Positions 27,601-42,600 of a stretch of 64,000 nucleotides of DNA are shown piece after piece. The stretch's first letter is position 1; the number at the start of each line of letters is the position of its first letter. A program made the translations under genes and the position numbers. Below the pieces are notes generated by a model, which worked only from the letters and a program-made list of their open reading frames with translations, was not told where the DNA came from and did no database searches. Origin of the DNA: Mantis religiosa (taxonomy: Eukaryota; Arthropoda; Insecta; Mantodea; Mantidae); contig CM060958.1 of the NCBI GenBank assembly GCA_030765055.1, positions 1,168,001 through 1,232,000 of the forward strand. Reading direction: 5' to 3'.

Positions 27601-30600
27601 TCTCATGTGTTTATGAGAACTCCTAGTGGTTTACTATAAACCCCGGACCTTAAAGTACTTACAGCATAGTAAGTCGTCATTAAGGTAGTTGTCTCATGTG
27701 TTTATGAGAACTCCTAGTGGTTTACTATAAAGCCCGGGCCTTAAAGTACTTACAGCATAGTAAGTCGTCATTAAGGTAGTTGTCTCAGGTGTTTATGAGA
27801 ACTCCTAGTGGTTTACTATAAAGCCCGGACCTTAAAGTACTTACAGCATAGTAAGTCGTCATTAAGGTAGCTGTCTCATGTGTTTATGAGAACTCCTAGT
27901 GGTTTACTATAAAGCCCGGACCTTAAAGTACTTACAGCAAAGTAAGTCGTCATTAAGGTAGTTGTCTCATGTGTTTATGAGAACTCCTAGTGGTTTACTA
28001 TAAAGCCCGGACCTTAAAGTACTTACAGCATAGTAAGTCGTCATTAAGGTAGTTGTCTCATGTGTTTATGAGAACCCCTAGTGGTTTACTATAAAGCCCG
28101 GACCTTAAAGTACTTACAGCATAGTAAGTCGTCATTAAGGTAGTTGTGTCATGTGTTTATGAGAACTCCTAGTGGTTTACTATAAAGCCCGGACCTTAAA
28201 GTACTTACAGCATAGTAAGTCGTCATTAAGGTAGTTGTCTCATTTGTTTATGAGAACTCCTAGTGGTTTACTATAAAGCCCGGACCTTAAAGGACTTACA
28301 GCATAGTAAGTCGTCATTTAGGTAGTTGTCTCATGTGTTTATGAGAACTCCTAGTGGTTTACTATAAAGCCCGGGCCTTAAAGTACTTACAGCATAGTAA
28401 GTCGTCATTTAGGTAGTTGTCTCATGTGTTTATGGGAACTCCTAGTGGTTTACTATAAAGCCCGGGTCTTAAAGTACTTACAGCAAAGTAAGTCGCCATT
28501 AAGGTTGTTGTCTCATGTGTTTATGAGAACTCCTAGTGGTTTACTATAAAGTCCGGGTCTTAAAGTACTTACAGCATAGTAAGTCGTCATTAAGGTAGTT
28601 ATCTCATGTGTTTATGAGAACTCCTAGTGGTTTACTATGAAGCCCGGGGCTTAAAGTACTTACCGCATAGTAAGTCGCCATTAAGGTAGTTGTCTCATGT
28701 GTTTATGAGAACTCCTAGTGGTTTACTATAAAGCCCGGACCTTAAAGTACTTACAACATAGTAAGTCGTCATTAAGGTAGTTGTCTCATGTGTTTATGAG
28801 CACTTCTAGTGGTTAACTATAAAGCCCGGGCCTTAAAGTACTTACAGCATAGTAAGTCGTCATTAAGGTAGTTGTCTCATATGTTTATGAGAACACCTAA
28901 AGGTTTACTATAAAGCCCGGGCCTTAAAGCACTTACAGCATAGTAAGTCGTCATTAAGGTAGTTGTCTCATGTGTTTATGAGAACTCCTAGTGGTTTACT
29001 ATAAAGTCCGCACCTTAAAGTACTTACAGCATAGTAAGTCGTCAGTAAAGTAGTTGTCTCATGTGTTTATGAGAACTCCTAGTGGGTTACTACAAATTCC
29101 GCCCCTTAAAGTACTTACAGCATAGTAAGTCGTTATTAAGGTAGTTGTCTCATGTGTTTATGAGAACTTCTAGTGGTTTACTATAAAGTCCGCCCCTTAA
29201 AGTACTTACAGCATAGTAAGTCGTTATTAAGGTAGTTGTCTCATGTGTTTGTGAGAACTCCTAGTGGTTTACTATAAAGCCCGGACCTTAATGTACTTAC
29301 AGCATAGTAAGTCGCCATTAAGGTAGTTGTCTCATGTGTTTATGAGAACTCCTAGTGGTTTACTATAAAGCACGGACCTTAAAGTACTTACAACATAGTA
29401 AGTCGTCATTAAGGTAGTTGTCAAATGTGTTTATGAGAACTTCTAGTGGTTAACTGTAAAGCCCGGGCCTTAAAGTACTTACAGAATGGTAAGTCGTCAT
29501 TAAGGTAGTTGTCTCATGTGTCTATGAGAACACCTAGCGGTTTACTATAAAGCCCGGGCCTTAAAGTACTTACAGCATAGTAAGTCATCATTAAGGTAGT
29601 TGTCTCATGTGTTTATGAGAACAACTAGTGGTTTACTATAAAGCCCGGGCCTTAAAGTACTTACAGCATAGTAAGTCGTCATTAAGGTAGTTGTCTCATG
29701 TGTTTATGAGAACTCCTAGTGGTTTACTATAAAGTCCGCACCTTAAAGTACTTACAGCATAGTAAGTCATCAGTAAGGTAGTTGTCTCATGTGTTTATGA
29801 GAACTCCTAGTGGGTTACTATAAATTCCGCACCTTAAAGTACTTACAGCATAGTAAGTCGTCATTAAGGTAGTTGTCTCATGTGTTTATGAGAACTTCTA
29901 GTGGTTTACTATAAAGTCCGCCCCTTAAAGTACTTACAGCATAGTAAGTCGTTATTAAGGTAGTTGTCTCATGTGTTTGTGAGAACTCCTAGTGGTTTAC
30001 TATAAAGCCCGGACCTTAAAGTACTTACAGCATAGTAAGTCGTCATTAAGGAAGTTGTCTCATGTGTTTATGAGAACTCCTAGTGGTTTACTATAAAGCC
30101 CGGACCTTAAAGTACTTACAGCATAGTAAGTCGTCATTAAGGCAATTGTCTCTTGTGTTTATGAGAACTCATAGTGGTTTACTATAAAGCCCGGGCCTTA
30201 AAGTACTTAAAGCATAGTAAGTCGTCATTAAGGTAGTTGTCTAATGTGTTTATGAGAACTTCTAGTGGTTTACTATAAAGTCCGCCCCTTAAAGTACTTA
30301 CAGCATAGTAAGTCGTTATTAAGGTAGTTGTCTCATGTGTTTGTAAGAACTCCTAGTGGTTTACTATAAAGCCCGGACCTTAATGTACTTAGAGCATAGT
30401 AAGTCGTCATTAAGGAAGTTGTCTCATGTGTTTATGAGAACTCCTAGTGGTTTACTATAAAGCCCGGACCTTAAAGTACTTACAGCATAGTAAGTCGTCA
30501 TTAAGGCAATTGTCTCATGTGTTTATGAGAACTCCTAGTGGTTTACTATAAAGTCCGGACCTTAAAGTACTTACCGCATAGTAAGTCGCCATTAAGGTAG

Positions 30601-33600
30601 TTGTCTCATGGGTTTATGAGATCTCCTAGTGGTTTACTATAAACCCCGGACCTTAAAGTACTTACAGCATAGTAAGTCGTCATTAAGATAGTTGTCTCAT
30701 GTGTTTATGAGAACTCCTAGTGGTTTACTATAAAGCCCGGGCCTTAAAGTACTTACAGCATAGTAAGACGTCATTAAGGTAGTTGTCTCATGTGTTTATG
30801 AGAACTCCTAGTGGTTTACTATAAAGCCCGGGCCTTAAAGTACTTACAGCATAGTAAGACGTTATTAAGGTAGTTGTCTCATGTGTTTATGAGAACTCCT
30901 AGTGGTTTACTATAAAGTCCGGATCTTAAAGTACTTACAGCATAGTAAGTCGTCATTAAGGTAGTTGTCTCATGTGTCTATGAGAACTCATAGTGGTTTA
31001 CTATAAAGCCCGGGCCTTAAAGTACTTTCAGCATAGTAAGTCGCCATTTAGGTAGTTGTCTCATGTGTTTATGAGAACTCCTAGTGGTTTACTATAAACC
31101 CCGGACCTTAAAGTACTTACAGCATAGTAAGTCGTCATTAAGGTAGTTGTCTCATGTGTTTATGAGAACTCCTAGTGGTTTACTATAAAGCCCGGGCCTT
31201 AAAGTACTTACAGCATAGTAAGTCGTCATTAAGGTAGTTGTCTCAGGTGTTTATGAGAACTCCTAGTGGTTTACTATAAAGCCCGGACCTTAAAGTACTT
31301 ACAGCATAGTAAGTCGTCATTAAGGTAGCTGTCTCATGTGTTTATGAGAACTCCTAGTGGTTTACTATAAAGCCCGGACCTTAAAGTACTTACAGCAAAG
31401 TAAGTCGTCATTAAGGTAGTTGTCTCATGTGTTTATGAGAACTCCTAGTGGTTTACTATAAAGCCCGGACCTTAAAGTACTTACAGCATAGTAAGTCGTC
31501 ATTAAGGTAGTTGTCTCATGTGTTTATGAGAACCCCTAGTGGTTTACTATAAAGCCCGGACCTTAAAGTACTTACAGCATAGTAAGTCGTCATTAAGGTA
31601 GTTGTGTCATGTGTTTATGAGAACTCCTAGTGGTTTACTATAAAGCCCGGACCTTAAAGTACTTACAGCATAGTAAGTCGTCATTAAGGTAGTTGTCTCA
31701 TTTGTTTATGAGAACTCCTAGTGGTTTACTATAAAGCCCGGACCTTAAAGGACTTACAGCATAGTAAGTCGTCATGAAGGTAGTTGTCTCATGTGTTTAT
31801 GAGAACTCCTAGTGGTTTACTATAAAGCCCGGACCTTAAAGTACTTACAGCATAGTAAGTCGTCATTAAGGTAGTTGTGTCATGTGTTTATGAGAACTCC
31901 TAGTGGTTTACTATAAAGCCCGGACCTTAAAGTACTTACAGCACAGTAAGTCGTCATTAAGGTAGTTGTGTCATGTGTTTATGAGAGCTCCTAGTGGTTT
32001 ACTATAGAGCCCGGACCTTAAAGTACTTACAGCATAGTAAGTCGTCATTAAGGTAGATGTCTCATGTGTTTATGAGAGCTTCTAGTGGTTAACTATAAAG
32101 CCCGGGCCTTAAAGTACTTACAGCATAGTAAGTCATCATTAAGGTAGTTGTCTCATGTGTTTATGAGAACACCTAGTGGTTTACTATAAAGCCCGGACCT
32201 TAAAGTACTTACAGCATAGTAAGTCGTCATTAAGGTAGTTGTCTCATGTGTTTATGAGAACTCCTAGTGGTTTACTATAAAGTCCGCACCTTAAAGTACT
32301 TACAGCATAGTAAGTCGCCAGTAAGGTAGTTGTCTCATGTGTTTATGAGAACTCCTAGTGGGTTACTATAAATTCCGCACCTTAAAGTACTTACAGCATA
32401 GTAAGTCGTCATTAAGGTAGTTGTCTCATGTGTTTATGAGAACTTCTAGTGGTTTACTATAAAGTCCGCCCCTTAAAGTACTTACAGCATAGTAAGTCGT
32501 TATTAAGGTAGTTGTCTCATGTGTTTGTGAGAACTCCTAGTGGTTTACTATAAAGCCCGGACCTTAATGTACTTACAGCATAGTAAGTCGTCATTAAGGA
32601 AGTTGTCTCATGTGTTTATGAGAACTCCTAGTGGTTTACTATAAAGCCCGGACCTTAAAGTACTTACAGCATAGTAAGTCGTCATTAAGGCAATTGTCTC
32701 ATGTGTTTATGAGAACTCCTAGTGGTTTACTATAAAGTCCGGACCTTAAAGTACTTACCGCATAGTAAGTCGCCATTAAGGTAGTTGTCTCATGGGTTTA
32801 TGAGAACTCCTAGTGGTTTACTATAAAGCCCGGACCTTAAAGTACTTACAGCATAGTAAGTCGTCATTAAGATAGTTGTCTCATGTGTTTATGAGAACTC
32901 CTAGTGGTTTACTATAAAGCCCGGGCCTTAAAGTACTTACAGCATAGTAAGACGTCATTAAGGTAGTTGTCTCTTGTGTTTATGAGAACTCCTAGTGGTT
33001 TACTATAAAGCCCGGGCCTTAAAGTACTTACAGCATAGTAAGACGTTATTAAGGTAGTTGTCTCATGTGTTTATGAGAACTCCTAGTGGTTTACTATAAA
33101 GTCCGGATCTTAAAGTACTTACAGCATAGTAAGTCGTCATTAAGGCAGTTGTCTCATGTGTCTATGATAACTCATAGTGGTTTACTATAAAGCCCGGGCC
33201 TTAAAGTACTTTCAGCATAGTAAGTCGCCATTAAGGTAGTTGTCTCATGTGTTTATGAGAACTCCTAGTGGTTTACTATAAACCCCGGACCTTAAAGTAC
33301 TTACAGCATAGTAAGTCGTCATTAAGGTAGTTGTCTCATGTGTTTATGAGAACTCCTAGTGGTTTACTATAAAGCCCGGGCCTTAAAGTACTTACAGCAT
33401 AGTAAGTCGTCATTAAGTTAGTTGTCTCAGGTGTTTATGAGAACTCCTAGTGGTTTACTATAAAGCCCGGACCTTAAAGTACTTACAGCATAGTAAGTCG
33501 TCATTAAGGTAGTTGTCTCATGTGTTTATGAGAACTCCTAGTGGTTTACTATAAAGCCCGGACCTTAAAGTACTTACAGCAAAGTAAGTCGTCATTAAGG

Positions 33601-36600
33601 TAGTTGTCTCATGTGTTTATGAGAACTCCTAGTGGTTTACTATAAAGCCCGGACCTTAAAGTACTTACAGCATAGTAAGTCGTCATTAAGGTAGTTGTGT
33701 CATGTGTTTATGAGAACTCCTAGTGGTTTACTATAAAGCCCGGACCTTAAAGTACTTACAGCACAGTAAGTCGTCATTAAGGTAGTTGTTTCATGTGTTT
33801 ATGAGAACTCTTAGTGGTTTACTATAGAGCCCGGACCTTAAAGTACTTACAGCATAGTAAGTCGTCATTAAGGTAGATGGCTCATGTGTTTATGAGAACT
33901 TCTAGTGGTTAACTATAAAGCCCGGGCCTTAAAGTACTTACAGCATAGTAAGTCATCATTAAGGTAGTTGTCTCATGTGTTTATGAGAACTCCTAGTGGT
34001 TTACTCTAAAGCCCGGGCCTTAAAGTACTTCCAGGATAGTAAGTCGTCATAAAGGTAGTTGTCTCATGTGTTTATGAGAACTCCTAGTGGTTTACTATAA
34101 AGTCCGGATCTTAAAGTACTTACAGCATAGTAAGTCGTCAGTAAGGTAGTTGTCTCATGTGTTTATGAGAACTCCTAGTGGGTTACTATAAATTCCGCAC
34201 CTTAAAGTACTTACAGCATAGTAAGTCGTCATTAAGGTAGTTGTCTCATGTGTTTATGAGAACTTCTAGTGGTTTACTATAAAGTCCGCCCCTTAAAGTA
34301 CTTACAGCATAGTAAGTCTTTATTAAGGTAGTTGTCTCATGTGTTTGTGAGAACTCCTAGTGGTTTACTATAAAGCCCGGACCTTAATGTACTTACAGCA
34401 TAGTAAGTCGCCATTAAGGTAGTTGTCTCATGTGTTTATGAGAACTCCTAGTGGTTTACTATAAAGCCCGGACCTTAAAGTACTTACAACATAGAAAGTC
34501 GTCATTAAGGTAGTTGTCTCATGTGTTTATGAGAGCTTCTAGTGGTTAACTATAAAGCCCGGGCCTTAAAGTACTTACAGCATAGTAAGTCGTCATTAAG
34601 GTAGTTGTCTCATGTGTTTATGAGAACACCTAGTGGTTTACTATAAAGCCCGGGCCTTAAAGTACTTACAGCATAGTAAGTCATCATTAAGGTAGTTGTG
34701 TCATGTGTTAATGAGAACTCCTAGTGGTTTACTATAAAGCCCGGACCTTAAAGTACTTACAGCATAGTAAGTCGTCATTAAGGTAGTTGTCTCATGTTTT
34801 TATGAGAACTCCTAGTGGTTTACTATAAAGCCCGGACCTTAAAGTACTTACAGCATAGTAAGTCGTCATTAAGGTAGTTGTCTCATGTGTTTATGAGGTC
34901 CCCTAGTGGTTTACTATAAAGCCCGGACCTTAAAGTACTTACAGCATAGTAAGTCGTCATTAAGGTAGTTGTGTCATGTGTTTATGAGAACTCCTAGTGG
35001 TTTACTATAAAGCCCGGGCCTTAAAGTACTTACAGCATAGTAAGTCGTCATTAAGGTAGTTGTCTCATGTGTTTATGAGAACTCCTAGTGGTTTACTATA
35101 AAGCCCGGACCTTAAAGGACTTACAGCATAGTAAGTCGTCATTAAGGTAGTTGTCTCATGTGTTTATGAGAACTCCTAGTGGTTTACTATAAAGCCCGGA
35201 CCTTAAAGTACTTACAGCATAGTAAGTCGTCATTAAGGTAGTTGTCTCATGTGTTTATGAGAACTCCTAGTGGTTTACTATAAAGCCCGGACCTTAAAGG
35301 ACTTACAGCATAGTAAGTCGTCATTAAGGTAGTTGTCTCATGTGTTTATGAGAACCCCTAGTGGTTTACTATAAAGCCCGGACCTTAAAGGACTTACAGC
35401 ATAGTAAGTCGTCATTAAGGTAGTTGTCTCATGTGTTTATGAGAACTCCTAGTGGTTTACTATAAAGCCCGGACCTTAAAGTACTTACAGCATAGTAAGT
35501 CATCATTAAGGTAGTTGTCTCATGTGTTTATGAGAACTCCTAGTGGTTTACTATAAAGCCCGGACCTTAAAGTACTTACAGCATAGTAAGTCGTCCTTAA
35601 GGTAGTTGTCTCATGTGTTTATGAGAACTCCTAGTGGATTACTATAAAGCCCGGGCCTTAAAGTACTTACAACATAGTAAGTCGTCATTAAGGTAGTTGT
35701 CTCATGTGATTATGAGAACTCCTAGTGGTTTACTATAAAGCCCGGACCTTAAAGTACTTACAGCATAGTAAGTCGTCATTAAGGTAGTTGTCTCATGTGT
35801 TTATGAGAACTCCTAGTGGTTTACTATAAAGCCCGGGCCTTAAAGTACTTACAGCATAGTAAGTCGTCATTAAGGTAGTTGTCTCATGTGTTTATGAGAA
35901 CTCCTAGTGGTTTACTATAAAGCCCGGGCCTTAAAGTACTTACAACATAGTAAGTCGTCATTAAGGTAGTTGTCTCATGTGTTTATGAGAACTCCTAGTG
36001 GTTTACTATAAAGCCCGGGCCTTAAAGTACTTACAACATAGTAAGTCGTCATTAAGGTAGTTGTCTCATGTGTTTATGAGGTCTCCTAGTGGTTTACTAT
36101 AAAGCCCGGACCTTAAAGTACTTACAGCATAGTAAGTCGTCATTAAGGTAGTTGTCTCATGTGTTTATGAGGTCTCCTAGTGGTTTACTATAAAGCCCGG
36201 ACCTTAAAGTACTTACAGCATAGTAAGTCGTCATTAAGGTAGTTGTGTCATGTGTTTATGAGAACTCCTAGTGGTTTACTATAAAGCCCGGACCTTAAAG
36301 TACTTACAGCATAGTAAGTCGTCATTAAGGTAGTTGTCTCATTTGTTTATGAGAACTCCTAGTGGTTTACTATAAAGCCCGGACCTTAAAGGACTTACAG
36401 CATAGTAAGTCGTCATGAAGGTAGTTGTCTCATGTGTTTATGAGAACTCCTAGTGGTTTACTATAAAGCCCGGACCTTAAAGTACTTACAGCATAGTAAG
36501 TCGTCATTAAGGTAGTTGTGTCATGTGTTTATGAGAACTCCTAGTGGTTTACTATAAAGCCCGGACCTTAAAGTACTTACAGCACAGTAAGTCGTCATTA

Positions 36601-39600
36601 AGGTAGTTGTGTCATGTGTTTATGAGAACTCCTAGTGGTTTACTATAGAGCCCGGACCTTAAAGTACTTACAGCATAGTAAGTCGTCATTAAGGTAGATG
36701 TCTCATGTGTTTATGAGAACTTCTAGTGGTTAACTATAAAGCCCGGGCCTTAAAGTACTTACAGCATAGTAAGTCATCATTAAGGTAGTTGTCTCATGTG
36801 TTTATGAGAACTCCTAGTGGTTTACTATAAAGCCCGGGCCTTAAAGTACTTCCAGCATAGTAAGTCGTCATTAAGGTAGTTGTCTCATGTGTTTATGAGA
36901 ACTCCTAGTGGTTTACTATAAAGTCCGCACCTTAAAGTAAGGTAGTTGTCTCATGTGTTTATGAGAACTCCTAGTGGGTTACTATAAATTCCGCACCTTA
37001 AAGTACTTACAGCATAGTAAGTCGTCATTAAGGTAGTTGTCTCATGTGTTTATGAGAACTTCTAGTGGTTTACTATAAACCCCGGACCTTAAAGTACTTA
37101 CAGCATAGTAAGTCGTCATTAAGGTAGTTGTCTCATGTGTTTGTGAGAACTCCTAGTGGTTTACTATAAAGCCCGGACCTTAATGTACTTACAGCATAGT
37201 AAGTCGCCATTAAGGTAGTTGTCTCATGTGTTTATGAGAACTCCTAGTGGTTTACTATAAAGCCCGGACCTTAAAGTACTTACAACATAGAAAGTCGTCA
37301 TTAAGGTAGTTGTCTCATGTGTATATGAGAACTTCTAGTGGTTTACTATAAAGCCCGGGCCTTAAAGTACTTACAGCATAGTAAGTCGTCATTAAGGTAG
37401 TTGTCTCATGTGTTTATGAGAACACTTTGTGGTTTACTAAAAAGCCCGGGCCTTAAAGTACTTACAGCATAGTAAGTCATCATTAAGGTAGTTGTCTCAT
37501 GTGTTTATGAGAACACCTAGTGGTTTACTATAAAGCCCGGACCTTAAAGTACTTACAGCATAGTAAGTCGTCATTAAGGTAGTTGTCTCATGTGTTTATG
37601 AGAACTCCTAGTGGTTTACTATAAATTCCGCACCTTAAAGTACTTACAGCATAGTAAGTCGTCATTAAGGTAGTTGTCTCATGTGTTTATGAGAACTTCT
37701 AGTGGTTTACTATAAAGTCCGCCCCTTAAAGTACTTACAGCATAGTAAGTCGTTATTAAGGTAGTTGTCTCATGTGTTTGTGAGAACTCCTAGTGGTTTA
37801 CTATAAAGCCCGGACCTTAATGTACTTACAGCATAGTAAGTAGTCATTAAGGAAGTTGTCTCATGTGTTTATGAGAACTCCTAGTGGTTTACTATAAAGC
37901 CCGGACCTTAAAGTACTTACAGCATAGTAAGTCGTCATTAAGGTAGTTGTCTCATGTGTTTATGAGAACTCCTAGTGGTTTACTATAAAGCCCGGGCCTT
38001 TAAGTACTTACAGCATAGTAAGTCGTCATTAAGGTAGTTGTCTCATGTGTTTATGAGAACTCCTAGTGGTTTACTATAAAGCCCGGACCTTAAAGTACCT
38101 ACAGCATAGTAAGTCGTCATTAAGGTAGTTGTCTCATGTGTTTATGAGAACTCCTAGTGGTTTACTATAAAGCCCGGACCTTAAAGTACTTACAGCATAG
38201 TAAGTCGTCATTAAGGTAGTTGTCTCATGTGTTTATGAGAACTCCTAGTGGTTTACTATAAAGCCCGGACCTTAAAGTACTTACAGCATAGTAAGTCGTC
38301 ATTAAGGTAGTTGTCTCATGTGTTTATGAGAACTCCTAGTGGTTTACTATAAAGCCCGGACCTTAAAGTACTTACAGCATAGTAAGTCGTCATTAAGGTA
38401 GTTGTCGCATGTGTTTATGGGAACCCCTAGTGGTTTACTATAAAGCCCGGACCTTAAAGTACTTACAGCATAGTAAGTCGTCATTAAGGTAGTTGTCTCA
38501 TGTGTTTATGAGAACCCCTAGTGGTTTACAATAAAGCCCGGACCTTAAAGTACTTACAGCATAGTAAGTCGTCATTAAGGTAGTTGTCTCATGTGTTTAT
38601 GAGAACTCCTAGTGGTTTACTATAAAGCCCGGACCTTAAAGTACTTACAGCATAGTAAGTCGTCATTAAGGTAGTTGTGTCATGTGTTTATGAGAACTCC
38701 TAGTGGTTTACTATAAAGCCCGGACCTTAAAGTACTTACAGCATAGTAAGTCGTCATTAAGGTAGTTGTCTCATGTGTTTATGAGAACTCCTAGTGGTTT
38801 ACTATAAAGCCCGGACCTTAAAGTACTTACAGCATAGTAAGTCGTCATTAAGGTAGTTGTCTCATGTGTTTATGAGGTCTCCTAGTGGTTTACTATAAAG
38901 CCCGGACCTTAAAGTACTTACAGCATAGTAAGTCGTCATTAAGGTAGTTGTGTCATGTGTTTATGAGAACTCCTTGTGGTTTACTATAAAGCCCGGACCT
39001 TAAAGGACTTACAGCATAGTAAGTCGTCATTAAGGTAGTTGTCTCATGTGTTTATGAGAACTCCTAGTGGTTTACTATAAAGCCCGGACCTTAAAGTACT
39101 TACAGCATAGTAAGTCGTCATTAAGGTAGTTGTCTCATGTGTTTATGAGAACTCCTAGTGGTTTACTATAAAGCCCGGACCTTAAAGGACTTACAGCATA
39201 GTAAGTCGTCATTAAGGTAGTTGTCTCATGTGTTTATGAGAACCCCTAGTGGTTTACTATAAAGCCCGGACCGTAAAGGACTTACAGCATAGTAAGTCGT
39301 CATTAAGGTAGTTGTCTCATGTGTTTATGAGAACTCCTAGTGGTTTACTATAAAGCCCGGACCTTAAAGTACTTACAGCATAGTAAGTCGTCATTAAGGT
39401 AGTTGTGTCATGTGTTTATGAGAACTCCTAGTGGTTTACTATAAAGCCCGGACCTTAAAGTACTTACAGCATAGTAAGTCGTCATTAAGGTAGTTGTCTC
39501 ATTTGTTTATGAGAACTCCTAGTGGTTTACTATAAAGCCCGGACCTTAAAGGACTTACAGCATAGTAAGTCGTCATGAAGGTAGTTGTCTCATGTGTTTA

Positions 39601-42600
39601 TGAGAACTCCTAGTGGTTTACTATAAAGCCCGGACCTTAAAGTACTTACAGCATAGTAAGTCGTCATTAAGGTAGTTGTGTCATGTGTTTATGAGAACTC
39701 CTAGTGGTTTACTATAAAGCCCGGACCTTAAAGTACTTACAGCACAGTAAGTCGTCATTAAGGTAGTTGTGTCATGTGTTTATGAGAACTCCTAGTGGTT
39801 TACTATAGAGCCCGGACCTTAAAGTACTTACAGCATAGTAAGTCGTCATTAAGGTAGATGTCTCATGTGTTTATGAGAACTTCTAGTGGTTAACTATAAA
39901 GCCCGGGCCTTAAAGTACTTACAGCATAGTAAGTCATCATTAAGGTAGTTGTCTCATGTGTTTATGAGAACTCCTAGTGGTTTACTATAAAGCCCGGGCC
40001 TTAAAGTACTTCCAGCATAGTAAGTCGTCATTAAGGTAGTTGTCTCATGTGTTTATGAGAACTCCTAGTGGTTTACTATAAAGTCCGCACCTTAAAGTAA
40101 GGTAGTTGTCTCATGTGTTTATGAGAACTCCTAGTGGGTTACTATAAATTCCGCACCTTAAAGTACTTACAGCATAGTAAGTCGTCATTAAGGTAGTTGT
40201 CTCATGTGTTTATGAGAACTTCTAGTGGTTTACTATAAACCCCGGACCTTAAAGTACTTACAGCATAGTAAGTCGTCATTAAGGTAGTTGTCTCATGTGT
40301 TTGTGAGAACTCCTAGTGGTTTACTATAAAGCCCGGACCTTAATGTACTTACAGCATAGTAAGTCGCCATTAAGGTAGTTGTCTCATGTGTTTATGAGAA
40401 CTCCTAGTGGTTTACTATAAAGCCCGGACCTTAAAGTACTTACAACATAGAAAGTCGTCATTAAGGTAGTTGTCTCATGTGTATATGAGAACTTCTAGTG
40501 GTTTACTATAAAGCCCGGACCTTAAAGTACTTACAGCATAGTAAGTCGTCATTAAGGTAGTTGTCTCATGTGTTTATGAGAACACTTTGTGGTTTACTAA
40601 AAAGCCCGGGCCTTAAAGTACTTACAGCATAGTAAGTCATCATTAAGGTAGTTGTCTCATGTGTTTATGAGAACACCTAGTGGTTTACTATAAAGCCCGG
40701 ACCTTAAAGTACTTACAGCATAGTAAGTCGTCATTAAGGTAGTTGTCTCATGTGTTTATGAGAACTCCTAGTGGTTTACTATAAATTCCGCACCTTAAAG
40801 TACTTACAGCATAGTAAGTCGTCATTAAGGTAGTTGTCTCATGTGTTTATGAGAACTTCTAGTGGTTTACTATAAAGTCCGCCCCTTAAAGTACTTACAG
40901 CATAGTAAGTCGTTATTAAGGTAGTTGTCTCATGTGTTTGTGAGAACTCCTAGTGGTTTACTATAAAGCCCGGACCTTAATGTACTTACAGCATAGTAAG
41001 TAGTCATTAAGGAAGTTGTCTCATGTGTTTATGAGAACTCCTAGTGGTTTACTATAAAGCCCGGACCTTAAAGTACTTACAGCATAGTAAGTCGTCATTA
41101 AGGTAGTTGTCTCATGTGTTTATGAGAACTCCTAGTGGTTTACTATAAAGCCCGGGCCTTTAAGTACTTACAGCATAGTAAGTCGTCATTAAGGTAGTTG
41201 TCTCATGTGTTTATGAGAACTCCTAGTGGTTTACTATAAAGCCCGGACCTTAAAGTACCTACAGCATAGTAAGTCGTCATTAAGGTAGTTGTCTCATGTG
41301 TTTATGAGAACTCCTAGTGGTTTACTATAAAGCCCGGACCTTAAAGTACTTACAGCATAGTAAGTCGTCATTAAGGTAGTTGTCTCATGTGTTTATGAGA
41401 ACTCCTAGTGGTTTACTATAAAGCCCGGACCTTAAAGTACTTACAGCATAGTAAGTCGTCATTAAGGTAGTTGTCTCATGTGTTTATGAGAACTCCTAGT
41501 GGTTTACTATAAAGCCCGGACCTTAAAGTACTTACAGCATAGTAAGTCGTCATTAAGGTAGTTGTGTCATGTGTTTATGAGAACTCCTAGTGGTTTACTA
41601 TAAAGCCCGGACCTTAAAGTACTTACAGCACAGTAAGTCGTCATTAAGGTAGTTGTGTCATGTGTTTATGAGAACTCCTAGTGGTTTACTATAGAGCCCG
41701 GACCTTAAAGTACTTACAGCATAGTAAGTCGTCATTAAGGTAGATGTCTCATGTGTTTATGAGAACTTCTAGTGGTTAACTATAAAGCCCGGGCCTTAAA
41801 GTACTTACAGCATAGTAAGTCATCATTAAGGTAGTTGTCTCATGTGTTTATGAGAACTCCTAGTGGTTTACTATAAAGCCCGGGCCTTAAAGTACTTCCA
41901 GCATAGTAAGTCGTCATTAAGGTAGTTGTCTCATGTGTTTATGAGAACTCCTAGTGGTTTACTATAAAGTCCGCACCTTAAAGTAAGGTAGTTGTCTCAT
42001 GTGTTTATGAGAACTCCTAGTGGGTTACTATAAATTCCGCACCTTAAAGTACTTACAGCATAGTAAGTCGTCATTAAGGTAGTTGTCTCATGTGTTTATG
42101 AGAACTTCTAGTGGTTTACTATAAACCCCGGACCTTAAAGTACTTACAGCATAGTAAGTCGTCATTAAGGTAGTTGTCTCATGTGTTTGTGAGAACTCCT
42201 AGTGGTTTACTATAAAGCCCGGACCTTAATGTACTTACAGCATAGTAAGTCGCCATTAAGGTAGTTGTCTCATGTGTTTATGAGAACTCCTAGTGGTTTA
42301 CTATAAAGCCCGGACCTTAAAGTACTTACAACATAGAAAGTCGTCATTAAGGTAGTTGTCTCATGTGTATATGAGAACTTCTAGTGGTTTACTATAAAGC
42401 CCGGGCCTTAAAGTACTTACAGCATAGTAAGTCGTCATTAAGGTAGTTGTCTCATGTGTTTATGAGAACACTTTGTGGTTTACTAAAAAGCCCGGGCCTT
42501 AAAGTACTTACAGCATAGTAAGTCATCATTAAGGTAGTTGTCTCATGTGTTTATGAGAACACCTAGTGGTTTACTATAAAGCCCGGACCTTAAAGTACTT